DNA of 24,940 nt from JBFGCM01 sp041581135 (GTDB taxonomy: Bacteria > Actinomycetota > Acidimicrobiia > Spongiisociales > UBA5794): assembly GCA_041581135.1 (NCBI GenBank), contig JBFGCM010000056.1, positions 1 through 24,940 on the forward strand. Direction: 5' to 3'. The notes under the pieces are model-generated. The model did no database searches and had not been told where the DNA came from. It worked only from the letters and a program-made list of their open reading frames with translations. Made by a program: the position numbers and the translations under genes. Positions 16,281 to 24,184 of the stretch are shown here, one piece after another (positions within the stretch are counted from its first letter, which is position 1; every line of letters starts with the position of its first letter).

Positions 16281-16799
16281 GTGAAGCGCAAGCTGATCAC
16301 CCTGCTCGCCGCGCTGCTGGCCGTCGGCCTCGTGGCCGCCCCTGCAGCTGGAGCCAGCGAACGCGGCCCCCGAGAGGACCTCGGTTCCATCGTCGACGTT
16401 GCCTTGGCCATCAATGCCGAGACCGGCGAGTTCGACACGCTCATCGCCGCCGTCGTCGGTGCCGGACTGGTGGACGCCCTGGCCGCCCCGGATGTGAAGA
16501 CGGTCTTCGCGCCCACCGACGAGGCGTTCGCCGCCCTCGGCCTCGACGAAACCAACATCGTCGATGCGCTCGGCGTCGAGACCCTGACCGACATCTTGCT
16601 GTATCACGTCGCTCCCGGCGCCAAGTCGGCCCGTGCGATCGTGCAACGCGGTGGTGGCACTCTGCGCACCCTCAACGGGCAGACAGCCACCCTGGCGGTC
16701 GGCGAAGGAGTCACCATCAACGACGCCAACGTCATCGCCACCGATGTCTTCGCCAACAACGGCATCATCCACGTCATCGACGGCGTCCTCCTCCCGTAG
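16281..16799 (+). CDS. Secreted single-domain fasciclin (FAS1) protein
   Basis: 172 residues from GTG 16281, chosen because GGAAGGA lies seven bases upstream and the product then opens with a typical Sec signal (KRK, then a Leu/Ala core, cleavage likely after AGA at 25). An upstream in-frame GTG at 16254 would place nine residues before the signal. The rest is one FAS1 domain: TVFAPTDEAFAAL is the H1-type motif and LLYHV with a final IHVIDGVLLP the H2-type motif. FAS1 proteins act at the cell surface in adhesion or small-molecule binding. A strong hairpin follows the gene. Confidence 0.93.
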   Translation: MKRKLITLLAALLAVGLVAAPAAGASERGPREDLGSIVDVALAINAETGEFDTLIAAVVGAGLVDALAAPDVKTVFAPTDEAFAALGLDETNIVDALGVETLTDILLYHVAPGAKSARAIVQRGGGTLRTLNGQTATLAVGEGVTINDANVIATDVFANNGIIHVIDGVLLP

Positions 16800-16819
16800 G
16801 CAGCGGGCGACCGCGACTG

Positions 16820-16845
16820 GATCGGGCGCCCCCGGGCGCCCGATC
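16820..16845 (+). terminator. Strong hairpin after the fasciclin gene
   Basis: A twelve-base perfect inverted repeat (GATCGGGCGCCC and its complement, CC at the centre) lies 20 bases past the stop. There is no T-run, but its stability and place suggest transcript termination before the acylase gene. Confidence 0.7.
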
Positions 16846-16922
16846 TGCGCGTCATGGCCGGCGAGCCCGGTTTCTGACAGGCGAAATCGGTAGCCTTGAC
16901 CGAGGCACTGCGGAGGAGGGGA

Positions 16923-19757
16923 ATGATGGCTCGCCGAATCTCGATCATGCTGGTCGCGGCGCTCACGGTGCTAGGCGTGATGGCACCGTCCGGGGCCGAG
17001 ACCGCACCGGAACCGATCCCGATCCCCGGTCTCACCGCCCGCGCAGAAGTGGTGCGGGACTCGCTCGGCATCACGCACATCTTCGCCAACAACGACCACG
17101 ATCTCTTCTTCTTGCAGGGATGGGTCCACGCCGAGGATCGGCTCTTCCAGATGGACTTCTTCCGCCGCACCGCCAGCGGAACGCTGGCCGAGCTGGTGGG
17201 GCCGGCCGCCCTCGGTAGCGACGTCGAACTCCGGACGCTGGGACTGCGCCGCGCCGCCGAGGCCTCGATACCTCTACTGTCCCCCGCCGCGCTCGCCGAC
17301 CTCCAGGCGTATGCGGACGGGGTCAACGCCTATGTGGCCGCCAACCCGCTGCCTCCCGAGTACGGCGCACTCGAGCTCACCAGCTTCGAGCCTTGGTCGG
17401 CGGTCGACAGCGCCGTCGTCTCCAAACTGTTCGCCTTCTCGCTGTCGTTCGACCTCGACATCGGGCTCACCGAGAGGTTCCTCACGTACGTCGGCGCCGG
17501 TGCAGTTCTCGGCTTCGACGGCGCGGCGCTGTTCAGTGACGACCTGTTCCGCAGCGCCCCCTTCGACCCGGCCTCCACCGTGCCCGATGCGATGGCAGGC
17601 CTGGCAGCCGCTACCGGCTCGCAGACCTCGGTTGCGCCGGCCGCTCCCGACGCCGGACTCTTGGACCTGATCCGGGACTACCGCACCCGCGCCGAACGGG
17701 TCCCGGCGCTGTCTCGTGCCCTGAATGGCCGGGACGACTTCCAGGGCAGCAACGAGTGGGCGGTGAGCGGTGCCCACACGGTCGACGGTCGGCCGCTCAT
17801 GGCCAACGACCCACACCTGGCGCTCGACACGCCGGCGATCTTCTATCAGAACCACCTGGTGACCGCTCCGGCCGGCGACGGTGTCCCCAAGTACGACGTC
17901 GTCGGCTCCAGCTTCGCCGGGTCGCCGTATGTGATCCTCGGCCAGAACCGCACCATCACCTGGGGTGCGACCACCAACCCCATGGACGTGACGGACACAT
18001 ACCAGGAACAGGTGGTGCTGGACGCCGGCTCGCCGAGCGGCCTCAGCACCGTCTACCTGGGCACCCCCGAGCCGATCATTCCGATTCCAATCGAGTTCAA
18101 GGCGAACCAGCTCGATGGCACCTTCGACAACGTGGCTGTGGTGCCACCCGGCGGCGGCATCCCCGCCGTCGTGCTCATCGTGCCGCGCCGCAACAACGGG
18201 CCCATCGTGGCCCTCGACACCGAAGCCGGCATCGGCCTCAGCGTGCAGTACACCGGCTTCTCGCCGACCCGGGAGGCCGAGACGTTCCGCACCTGGAACC
18301 TGGCGCGGAATCTTCGCGACTTCCAGAAGGGGCTCCAGACCTTCGACGTCGGCTCGCAGAACTGGGCCTACACCGACGTGCAGGGCAACATCGCGTACTT
18401 CACGAGTGCCGAGATGCCCCTCCGCGAGGACCTGCAGGCCGGTTTCGTGGCCGGGCTCCCGCCGTGGATGATCCGCAACGGCACCGGCGGCAACGAGTGG
18501 CTGCCCGTCACCACACCGCAACCGGCTCAGGCGGTGCCGTACGAGATCCTGCCGCCGGCCGAGATGCCGCATCTGATCAATCCGCCCGCCGGATGGTTCG
18601 TGAACGCCAACAACGACCCCGCCGGCACGACGCTCGACAACGACCCGCTCAACCAGCTGCGGCCGGGCGGGGGCATCTACTACCTGAACCCCGGCTACGC
18701 CATCGGCACCCGCGCCGGTCGCATCACCCAGGCGCTCACCGAGAAGTTGGCCGAGGGGCCCGTCGACCGGGCCGACATGGCCGAGATCCAGGGTGACGTG
18801 GTGCTGCTGGACGCCCAGGTGCTCACGCCGTACGTGGTCGACGCCTTCGTCAACGCATTGGATCCGGAGGCCGACCCGGCGCTCAGCGCGCTGGCGATGG
18901 ATCCGCGCGTGATGGAGGCCATCGGTCGGCTGGCGGCGTGGGACCACACGACCCCGACCGGAGTCGTCGAGGGCTACGACTTCAGCGACGTCGACGGGGT
19001 TCGCCTGCCGCCGACCGACGCCGAGGTACAGGCGAGCATCGCCGCCACCATCTACTCGGTGTGGCGCGGCCAGATGATCGGCAACACCATCGACGCCACG
19101 TTGGCGGCGCTCGGCGGCCTGCCCGGACCCGGCAGCGGCGAGGCGATGAAAGCGCTCCGGCACCTGCTCGACACCTACCCCAGCAACGGCGGCGTCGGAG
19201 CGTCTGGCGTCGACTTCTTCGTGGTGCCCGGCGTGGCGGCTGCCGAGGACGAGCGCGACGTGATCATCCTGCAGAGCCTGGCCGACGCGCTCGACCTCCT
19301 GGCGGGCCCGGCATTCTCCGACGCCTTCGGCGAGTCCACCGATCAGGACGACTACCGCTGGGGCCGGTTGCACCGCGTGGTGTTCGACCATCCGCTCGGC
19401 GATCCGTTCAACATCCCGCCGAGCGGTCTGCCAGCGTCGTTCGGCGACCTCCCCGGGATCGCCACCGACGGCGGCTTCGGGGTGGTGGACGCCTCCAGCC
19501 ACTCGGCCCGGGCCGATGACGCCGACGACTTCATGTTCGGCGGCGGCCCGGTGCGCCGTTACGTGGGCGGGCCGCAGGCCATGGGCATCGTCGGCAGCTC
19601 CAGCCTGCCGGGAGGCAACAGCGGGCTGCTGGGCAGTCCGTTCTATGCCAACCGGCTGCCGGACTGGCTCACCAACGAAGCCGATCAGTACGTGGTCGAC
19701 CGGCGCCCGGTGCAGAACGACGCCGTCGAGGTGCGGGTCCTGGTGCCGGGGGCGTAG
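16923..19757 (+). CDS. Secreted penicillin-acylase-family Ntn hydrolase
   Basis: 944 residues. ATG 16923 follows GGAGGAGG, and TAGCCT (16891-16896) may be the -10. Residues 1-25 are a Sec signal with likely cleavage after SGA. The precursor should self-cleave before S276 in the QGSNEWAVSG motif, giving a small alpha chain and a large beta chain with Ser as N-terminal nucleophile. N563-N564 in VNANNDP probably form the oxyanion Asn region. The ending PGGNSGLLGSPFYANRLPDW is also typical. Family members hydrolyse amide side chains of beta-lactams, acyl-homoserine lactones or lipopeptides; the substrate here cannot be told. Length is normal for the larger members. It probably acts outside the membrane. 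Confidence 0.94.
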   Translation: MMARRISIMLVAALTVLGVMAPSGAETAPEPIPIPGLTARAEVVRDSLGITHIFANNDHDLFFLQGWVHAEDRLFQMDFFRRTASGTLAELVGPAALGSDVELRTLGLRRAAEASIPLLSPAALADLQAYADGVNAYVAANPLPPEYGALELTSFEPWSAVDSAVVSKLFAFSLSFDLDIGLTERFLTYVGAGAVLGFDGAALFSDDLFRSAPFDPASTVPDAMAGLAAATGSQTSVAPAAPDAGLLDLIRDYRTRAERVPALSRALNGRDDFQGSNEWAVSGAHTVDGRPLMANDPHLALDTPAIFYQNHLVTAPAGDGVPKYDVVGSSFAGSPYVILGQNRTITWGATTNPMDVTDTYQEQVVLDAGSPSGLSTVYLGTPEPIIPIPIEFKANQLDGTFDNVAVVPPGGGIPAVVLIVPRRNNGPIVALDTEAGIGLSVQYTGFSPTREAETFRTWNLARNLRDFQKGLQTFDVGSQNWAYTDVQGNIAYFTSAEMPLREDLQAGFVAGLPPWMIRNGTGGNEWLPVTTPQPAQAVPYEILPPAEMPHLINPPAGWFVNANNDPAGTTLDNDPLNQLRPGGGIYYLNPGYAIGTRAGRITQALTEKLAEGPVDRADMAEIQGDVVLLDAQVLTPYVVDAFVNALDPEADPALSALAMDPRVMEAIGRLAAWDHTTPTGVVEGYDFSDVDGVRLPPTDAEVQASIAATIYSVWRGQMIGNTIDATLAALGGLPGPGSGEAMKALRHLLDTYPSNGGVGASGVDFFVVPGVAAAEDERDVIILQSLADALDLLAGPAFSDAFGESTDQDDYRWGRLHRVVFDHPLGDPFNIPPSGLPASFGDLPGIATDGGFGVVDASSHSARADDADDFMFGGGPVRRYVGGPQAMGIVGSSSLPGGNSGLLGSPFYANRLPDWLTNEADQYVVDRRPVQNDAVEVRVLVPGA

Positions 19758-19770
19758 CGGCCCCCGGCAC
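19743..19770. terminator. Bidirectional terminator with stop codon in its loop
   Basis: An eleven-base perfect stem (GTGCCGGGGGC and its complement) encloses the loop GTAGCG, which contains the TAG of the acylase gene. It lies 12 bases from the convergent VOC gene's stop and can serve both. Confidence 0.75.
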
Positions 19771-19781
19771 CCAGGCGACAC

Positions 19782-20126
19782 CTACTGCGCAGCGGGCGTG
19801 TGCTGCAGGATGAACTCGCGGCCGTCGGGGTCCCGGATGATCTGCAGCTCGGTGTTCCAGTGGCTGCTGAAGGCGTCGCCGATCTTCTCCACCGGAGGCT
19901 CCGCATCGAACTCCGGACTGGTGGCACGGAGGTACACACCGCTGGCCAGAGGGGTCTCGGGCGAGACCTCCTCGAGGAATATCCCGGCGCCGCCCCCCGG
20001 CGGCTCCAGCCGACCGGCAGTGCCCAGGTCCAGCACCAACTCGAACCCGAGCTGCTGCCAGAACTTGGCGGCCTTGCCGAAGTTCCGGGTCTCCAAGTAG
20101 ATGTACTCGATGCCATCGACCTTCAT
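19782..20126 (-). CDS. VOC (glyoxalase/bleomycin-resistance fold) protein
   Basis: 114 residues with two beta-alpha-beta-beta-beta modules: IEYIYLETRNFGKAAKFWQQ opens the first and LQIIRDPDGREFILQH closes the second. The VOC superfamily includes metal-dependent lyases, dioxygenases and antibiotic-binding proteins. No residue here fixes which, so the substrate is unknown. ATG 20126 overlaps the stop of the ribbon-helix-helix gene (ATGA), so the pair forms an operon and the regulator probably controls this gene. Confidence 0.88.
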   Translation of the reverse strand: MKVDGIEYIYLETRNFGKAAKFWQQLGFELVLDLGTAGRLEPPGGGAGIFLEEVSPETPLASGVYLRATSPEFDAEPPVEKIGDAFSSHWNTELQIIRDPDGREFILQHTPAAQ

Positions 20127-20293
20127 CGGTCTTCCTCCTCTTCTCGTTCACGACGCAGCTCGACCAGGTGTCCACGGATCGCATCGGCGACGAACGCAGA
20201 AAGCGATTGCTCCGTCTCGATGGCGGCGTGCTTGAGCTCACGGATCAGATCCGCTGGCAGGTACACCTTGAACTGCCGGATTGGTTCACTCAC
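20123..20293 (-). CDS. Ribbon-helix-helix regulator
   Basis: 56 residues from GTG 20293; longer readings to 20353 run through the promoter. RQFKVYLPADLIRELKHAA followed by SLSAFVADAIRGHL is the ribbon-helix-helix pattern of Arc/CopG-type DNA-binding dimers, ending in an acidic EEEED tail. There is no Shine-Dalgarno, and a -10-like TACAGT ends about seven bases before the GTG, suggesting a leaderless message. A perfect inverted repeat overlaps that -10, so autorepression is likely. An antitoxin role is less likely because the partner is a VOC protein, not a toxin. Confidence 0.87.
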   Translation of the reverse strand: MSEPIRQFKVYLPADLIRELKHAAIETEQSLSAFVADAIRGHLVELRREREEEEDR

Positions 20294-20296
20294 CGG

Positions 20297-20328
20297 TAGT
20301 ACTGTAGTACTATAGGACCTGCCGTCAA
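20297..20328 (-). promoter_or_regulatory. Promoter and operator of the RHH-VOC operon
   Basis: TAGTACT-GT-AGTACTA at 20297-20312 is a perfect seven-base inverted repeat that also reads as two eight-base direct half-sites. It covers the -10-like TACAGT of the minus strand, 16 bases from TTGACG (complement of 20323-20328). Such repeated short half-sites are typical of ribbon-helix-helix repressors. Confidence 0.75.
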
Positions 20329-20368
20329 GACCATTCCGCCACCGGGACCGCACTGGTAGCTTCTCGCC

Positions 20369-21289
20369 GTGGCCAAGCCCTTCCGATTCGCCATCACCGT
20401 CGGCGACGCCGCTGATCGCGCCTCACTGCTGGAGACGATCCGCCGGGCCGAAGACACTGGATTCGCCGTGCTGGCGGGTGTCGATCACATCGGGCCGCCG
20501 CTAGGGGTGCTGCCGATGCTCGCTGCGGCGGCACAGCTGACCACCCTGCGGCTCTCGCCGATGGTGATCGCCAACGACTACCGCCACCCGGTGCAGCTGG
20601 CTCGTGATACCGCCACCATCGACGTGCTCTCTGGAGGCCGGTTCGAGCTCGGTCTCGGCACGGGTTGGATCAAGGCCCAGTACGCCGGCGCCGGCATCCC
20701 GTACGACGCCGCCGGGACCCGAGTCGCTCGCCTCGAAGAAGCCGTTGCCGTCATCAAGGGCTGCTGGACCAACGAGCCGTTCGCCTACTCCGGTGAGCAC
20801 TACCAGGTCGACCTTGTCGGAAGCCCGAGACCGTTGCAGGAGCCGCGCCCGCCACTGCTGATCGCCGGTTCCGGGCCTCGGATGCTGCGCCTGGCCGGTC
20901 GGGAGGCCGACATCGTCAGCATCACGGTGACGCGGGGAATGAGTGGGTTCGATGACTTCCCGGCTGCGCTGGCCGGCGCCAGCCGGCACATCGAGCACCA
21001 ACTCGATGCCATTCGGGTGGGCGCCGGGGAGCAGTTCGAGCAGCGCGAGCTCAGCGTGATGATCCACCACCACCTCGCCGGCATTTCCGAAGCGGCGACG
21101 CTCGCCGAACGAACGGGGACGTTGCGCGCGGAGGTCGAAGACTCGCCGCACCTGCTCATCGGCGGCCCCGAGCAGATGGCCGAGACTTTGCTGGAACGAC
21201 GGGAGCGCTTCGGCATCAGCTACGTCGTCATCCGTGGCGCCCATTTCGAGTTGATGGCACCCGTCGTGAAGCGGCTGGCAGCGGCTTGA
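20369..21289 (+). CDS. F420-dependent LLM-class oxidoreductase
   Basis: 306 residues from GTG 20369, six bases after a -10-like TAGCTT and without a Shine-Dalgarno (probably leaderless). It is a luciferase-like TIM barrel: RRAEDTGFAVLAGVDHIG near the start, RFELGLGTGWIKAQYAGAG at about 92-110 and LLIAGSGPRMLRLAG in the second half are signatures of F420-using members in actinobacteria, which reduce or oxidise small carbonyl compounds with cofactor F420. FMN use cannot be excluded. The substrate is unknown. It is divergent from the RHH operon and shares its short intergenic region. Confidence 0.92.
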   Translation: MAKPFRFAITVGDAADRASLLETIRRAEDTGFAVLAGVDHIGPPLGVLPMLAAAAQLTTLRLSPMVIANDYRHPVQLARDTATIDVLSGGRFELGLGTGWIKAQYAGAGIPYDAAGTRVARLEEAVAVIKGCWTNEPFAYSGEHYQVDLVGSPRPLQEPRPPLLIAGSGPRMLRLAGREADIVSITVTRGMSGFDDFPAALAGASRHIEHQLDAIRVGAGEQFEQRELSVMIHHHLAGISEAATLAERTGTLRAEVEDSPHLLIGGPEQMAETLLERRERFGISYVVIRGAHFELMAPVVKRLAAA

Positions 21290-21295
21290 CCCGCA

Positions 21296-21336
21296 GCGCT
21301 CGCCGAGCGCCGGCACACGGGACTGCCGAGCCGGCG
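21296..21336. terminator. Nested inverted repeats between convergent genes
   Basis: GCGCTC-GCC-GAGCGC (21296-21310) is followed by a second arm pair, CGCCGGC at 21308 and GCCGGCG at 21330. These lie just past the LLM gene stop. Termination is plausible, but the hairpins are modest and there is no T-run. Confidence 0.4.
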
Positions 21337-21393
21337 TCTGACGCGTGCCGCGCGGGAACACGCCGAACCGCCCTCAGGGTCCGGTCGGGCGCC

Positions 21394-22161
21394 TCAGGCG
21401 GTGTACTCCATGACGCTGAACGTCGCACCTTGCGGGTCGGCGAACGACGCGAACTTGCCCATGTCGAGCGCCATCGTGGGCACGTGGATCTCGCCACCCA
21501 TCTCGCCGACCATCTTCTCGGTGGCGGCGCAGTCGGCCACGGTGAAGTACACGCCCCAGTACGGCGGCACCTCGGCCGGGATCGCGTCGGGCATCATCAT
21601 CATGCCGGCCACCATCTCCTCACCGAGCATGAACGTGGTGTAGTCGTTGCCGGCGACGTTCTCCGTGACTGCCTTCCACCCGAACAGCTCGGCGTAGAAG
21701 CCTTCGGCCGCGGCGGTGTCACGCGTCATCAGCTCGACCCAGCACACGCGCCCCACATCCTGGGAGTAGAACTCGCCCTCGATCTGGGGGCCGGCGAACA
21801 GACCGAACATCGCCCCGCTTGGATCGGCGACGATGGCGATGCGCGCCTCGGGGATGTCGAACGGGGGTTCCAACACCGTTCCTCCCGCCTCAGGAACCCT
21901 CGCCGCGGCGGCATCCACGTCGTCGACATAGACGAACATCGTCCACATCGCCGGCATGCCGGCCAGCTCAGGCCCCTGCTGCATCATCCCGCAGGCGTCG
22001 TGCTCGTCCACCTTGCCGAGGTGGTACTCACCCGAAGGGGTCGGCGACACCTCCACGTCATCCCATTCCAGGAGCTCCCGGTAGAAATCGGCGGCGGCCT
22101 TCACGTCCGGTGTCGACAGGTCGATCCAGGTGACGGCACCATGGGTTCCAGCATTGATCAT
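21394..22161 (-). CDS. Two-domain VOC family protein
   Basis: 255 residues with two VOC domains, about 8-121 (VTWIDLSTPDVKAAADFYRE to IVADPSGAMFGLF) and 137-253 (VCWVELMTRDTAAAEGFYAE to FADPQGATFSVMEY). The duplicated form is common in actinobacteria (CFP30/hydroxylase-like) and has no proven general reaction. ATG 22161 has an excellent AAGGAGGTG upstream. A TACGGT hexamer (22188-22193, minus strand) 26 bases before the start could be the -10. A run of Met (AGMMMMPDA) is present in the second domain. Confidence 0.92.
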   Translation of the reverse strand: MINAGTHGAVTWIDLSTPDVKAAADFYRELLEWDDVEVSPTPSGEYHLGKVDEHDACGMMQQGPELAGMPAMWTMFVYVDDVDAAAARVPEAGGTVLEPPFDIPEARIAIVADPSGAMFGLFAGPQIEGEFYSQDVGRVCWVELMTRDTAAAEGFYAELFGWKAVTENVAGNDYTTFMLGEEMVAGMMMMPDAIPAEVPPYWGVYFTVADCAATEKMVGEMGGEIHVPTMALDMGKFASFADPQGATFSVMEYTA

Positions 22162-22252
22162 CTGAACCCACCTCCTTCATGGTCACCGTAGGGCGGCACC
22201 TCCGGCACCGAATAGGGGCCGATGGTCCCTGCCGGCACGTAGGGTTCCGCCC

Positions 22253-22756
22253 ATGGATCTCATCAACCAGTTCTTCAAGCACAACACGATGATGAACGAG
22301 CGACTTCTCGACGCGTGCGACGGTCTGGCAGCGGAGCTCCTCGACGCCACGGTCGAGGGCACCTACGGCACCATCGGGGCGACGCTGGTGCACATCGCCA
22401 ACTCCCAGAACGGGTACGCGCCCCGCTTTCTGGGCAAGGATCGGCCCGAGCCCTTGACGCAGGATCCGTTCCCCGGGTTCGACCTCCTGCGGGAGCGATT
22501 CGAGCTCGGCAACGCGCTGCTCGAGGAGGCTGCTGCACGCGCCGGCGAAGGTCACACGGTGCAGGTGTCCGGAGACGACCCCGTCGGCGCCTGGGAGATG
22601 CCCGCCGCCCTACTGCTCCTGCAAGCCATCAACCACGGCACCGAGCACCGATCCCAGATCGCCACGATCCTCACCCAGCTCGGCATCGAACCTCCCAACA
22701 TGGACGGATGGAGCTACTTCACGGAGTCCGGGTTCATGAGAGAAGTCACCGAGTGA
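22253..22756 (+). CDS. DinB-like metal-binding four-helix protein
   Basis: 167 residues. The three expected metal-binding histidines are H47 (LVHIANSQ), H128 and H132 (NHGTEHRSQI), as in DinB/YfiT-type proteins. Members include thiol-dependent transferases and stress-induced proteins; the reaction here is unknown. ATG 22253 lies seven bases after a -10-like TAGGGT (22240-22245) with no Shine-Dalgarno, suggesting a leaderless message. It is divergent from the two-domain VOC gene. Confidence 0.9.
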   Translation: MDLINQFFKHNTMMNERLLDACDGLAAELLDATVEGTYGTIGATLVHIANSQNGYAPRFLGKDRPEPLTQDPFPGFDLLRERFELGNALLEEAAARAGEGHTVQVSGDDPVGAWEMPAALLLLQAINHGTEHRSQIATILTQLGIEPPNMDGWSYFTESGFMREVTE

Positions 22757-22831
22757 TGCGACTGCTGCCGATTGCCCCACCCCCGGCCGGCGCGTAGCGT
22801 CCTTCCCACGGAGTCCAGGCGGGGAAGGCAC

Positions 22832-24184
22832 ATGGCGCACGTGTCCGGGCAGCACGACACACATTCTGATCAGGGCGCACTCGCCTCCGCCGACGAGCAT
22901 CCCCGCACCGTCGCCGAAGCTCGGATGCATGCCGCGGCGGTGGCCCACGCGCCGGATGCGAGTCGCGCCCTGGCCGCCGTAGTCGGGGAGCTGCTGGCCA
23001 ACAAGTCGCTGCAGGCAGTGCTCGAGGAACTGGCCGGCGCCGACGTCGACCTGTCGGCGGTCCATCTCGCGGCTGACGCCGTGCCGATCACCTGGGATGC
23101 GGGGGTTGCCGCGCGGTGGCCCCCGAACCCGCCGCCGTTCGTGTTCCGGCCGGGTCGGCGGCCACCTCCCCGGGTGGGCTGGCAGAGCGGCATCACCGCC
23201 GCAGAGCTGCTGGCGACGATGCGCGACCATCGGGCGCACCTCGACGAGACCATCGCCACCATGCTGGACGAAGTGGGTCCGAACCGCTTCATCGTGCTCT
23301 CCGGATCGGCGATGGCAGCCCGCTTCCCCGACTACGTCGCCCGCATGGCGTACGACACCGACGTGATGGCGCGGTCCCTCGACGACGCCGCTGCCATCAT
23401 CGACGCCGGCTGCCGGTTGGGCGGCCAGCTCGCCTACCTCCAGCTCAACGAGGACGGCGGTGGGCGCGGCGCGGTGGTGTGGGCCAGGGACGGTCACATG
23501 GTCACGTTCGGCTTCGAGGTGGCTCGCAGCCATGGCCTCGACCCCTGGGAGCGGTCCGAGACCGTACCGTGGCAAGGTCGCCGGCTGCGGGTGCCCTCAC
23601 CTGAAGATCTCCTTCTCCTGCTCGCCGCCAAGCACCGAATGGGGCGCGTATTCGGCTACGCCGATCGAGCCGACGTGGAGACCATCGTTGCCGGCAGCGC
23701 GTTCGACCTCTCCTACCTCGCGGCTGCAGCACGGAGGCACGGGCTGGCGACACCTCTCGGAAGGCTGCTCGAGGCGACGCTGACCGGCACCGCACCGAAC
23801 CCGCCGCCACGTTCCGGGGTTCGCCATCCCGTGCGCGTGATCGAGTCGGCGCTGCGGCGCTACCGGCGCGAGATGCTGGCGCACGACGGCGCCACGGCCA
23901 TGAGCCGAGGCGTCCGCTGGGTGGACGACCGGTTCGGGCAACGGATGGGACTTCCGATCGCCGGGACCCTGCGTCGAACCGTGCACCCGGCGCGCCCCCT
24001 CTGTGCACTGCGTACCGCGCCGCTCGACCCCATCGGATGCGTTCGCTGGCAGGACCCGGCCACGCCGAACGGCGACATCGCCGAGTTCGTCGAGGCACTC
24101 CCTGCGTCGACCGGGCTCATCCCCCACCGCTGCGAGCGCTTCACGATCGAGCACCGGCTGCGGTCCACCGACGGTCAGGCGTGA
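22832..24184 (+). CDS. Nucleotidyltransferase-like protein
   Basis: 450 residues from ATG 22832, behind GGGGAAGG; TAGCGT (22795-22800) may be the -10, and a longer reading to 22772 adds only a Pro/Arg leader. The core at about 150-270 fits the nucleotidyltransferase fold: LSGSAMA with G158-S159, the acidic pair D175/D177 in YDTDV, and VPSPEDLLLLLAAKHRM, as in uncharacterised NTP_transf_5 or AbiEii-type enzymes. Whether the third acidic residue is kept is unclear. The first ~120 residues contain an Ala/Leu-rich helical part and a Pro-rich stretch (WPPNPPPFVF). The C-terminal 150 residues are Arg-rich and unassigned. No paired antitoxin gene is visible. It overlaps the convergent next gene by 10 bases. 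Confidence 0.65.
   Translation: MAHVSGQHDTHSDQGALASADEHPRTVAEARMHAAAVAHAPDASRALAAVVGELLANKSLQAVLEELAGADVDLSAVHLAADAVPITWDAGVAARWPPNPPPFVFRPGRRPPPRVGWQSGITAAELLATMRDHRAHLDETIATMLDEVGPNRFIVLSGSAMAARFPDYVARMAYDTDVMARSLDDAAAIIDAGCRLGGQLAYLQLNEDGGGRGAVVWARDGHMVTFGFEVARSHGLDPWERSETVPWQGRRLRVPSPEDLLLLLAAKHRMGRVFGYADRADVETIVAGSAFDLSYLAAAARRHGLATPLGRLLEATLTGTAPNPPPRSGVRHPVRVIESALRRYRREMLAHDGATAMSRGVRWVDDRFGQRMGLPIAGTLRRTVHPARPLCALRTAPLDPIGCVRWQDPATPNGDIAEFVEALPASTGLIPHRCERFTIEHRLRSTDGQA

Noticed and set aside
17274..19781. 835-residue minus-strand frame under the acylase gene
   Set aside because: Composition is His/Gly/Val/Arg-rich antisense output, while the plus strand carries a signal peptide and Ntn-hydrolase motifs.
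20123..20293. RHH-VOC pair as a toxin-antitoxin module
   Set aside because: The partner has a clear VOC fold and no known toxin features.
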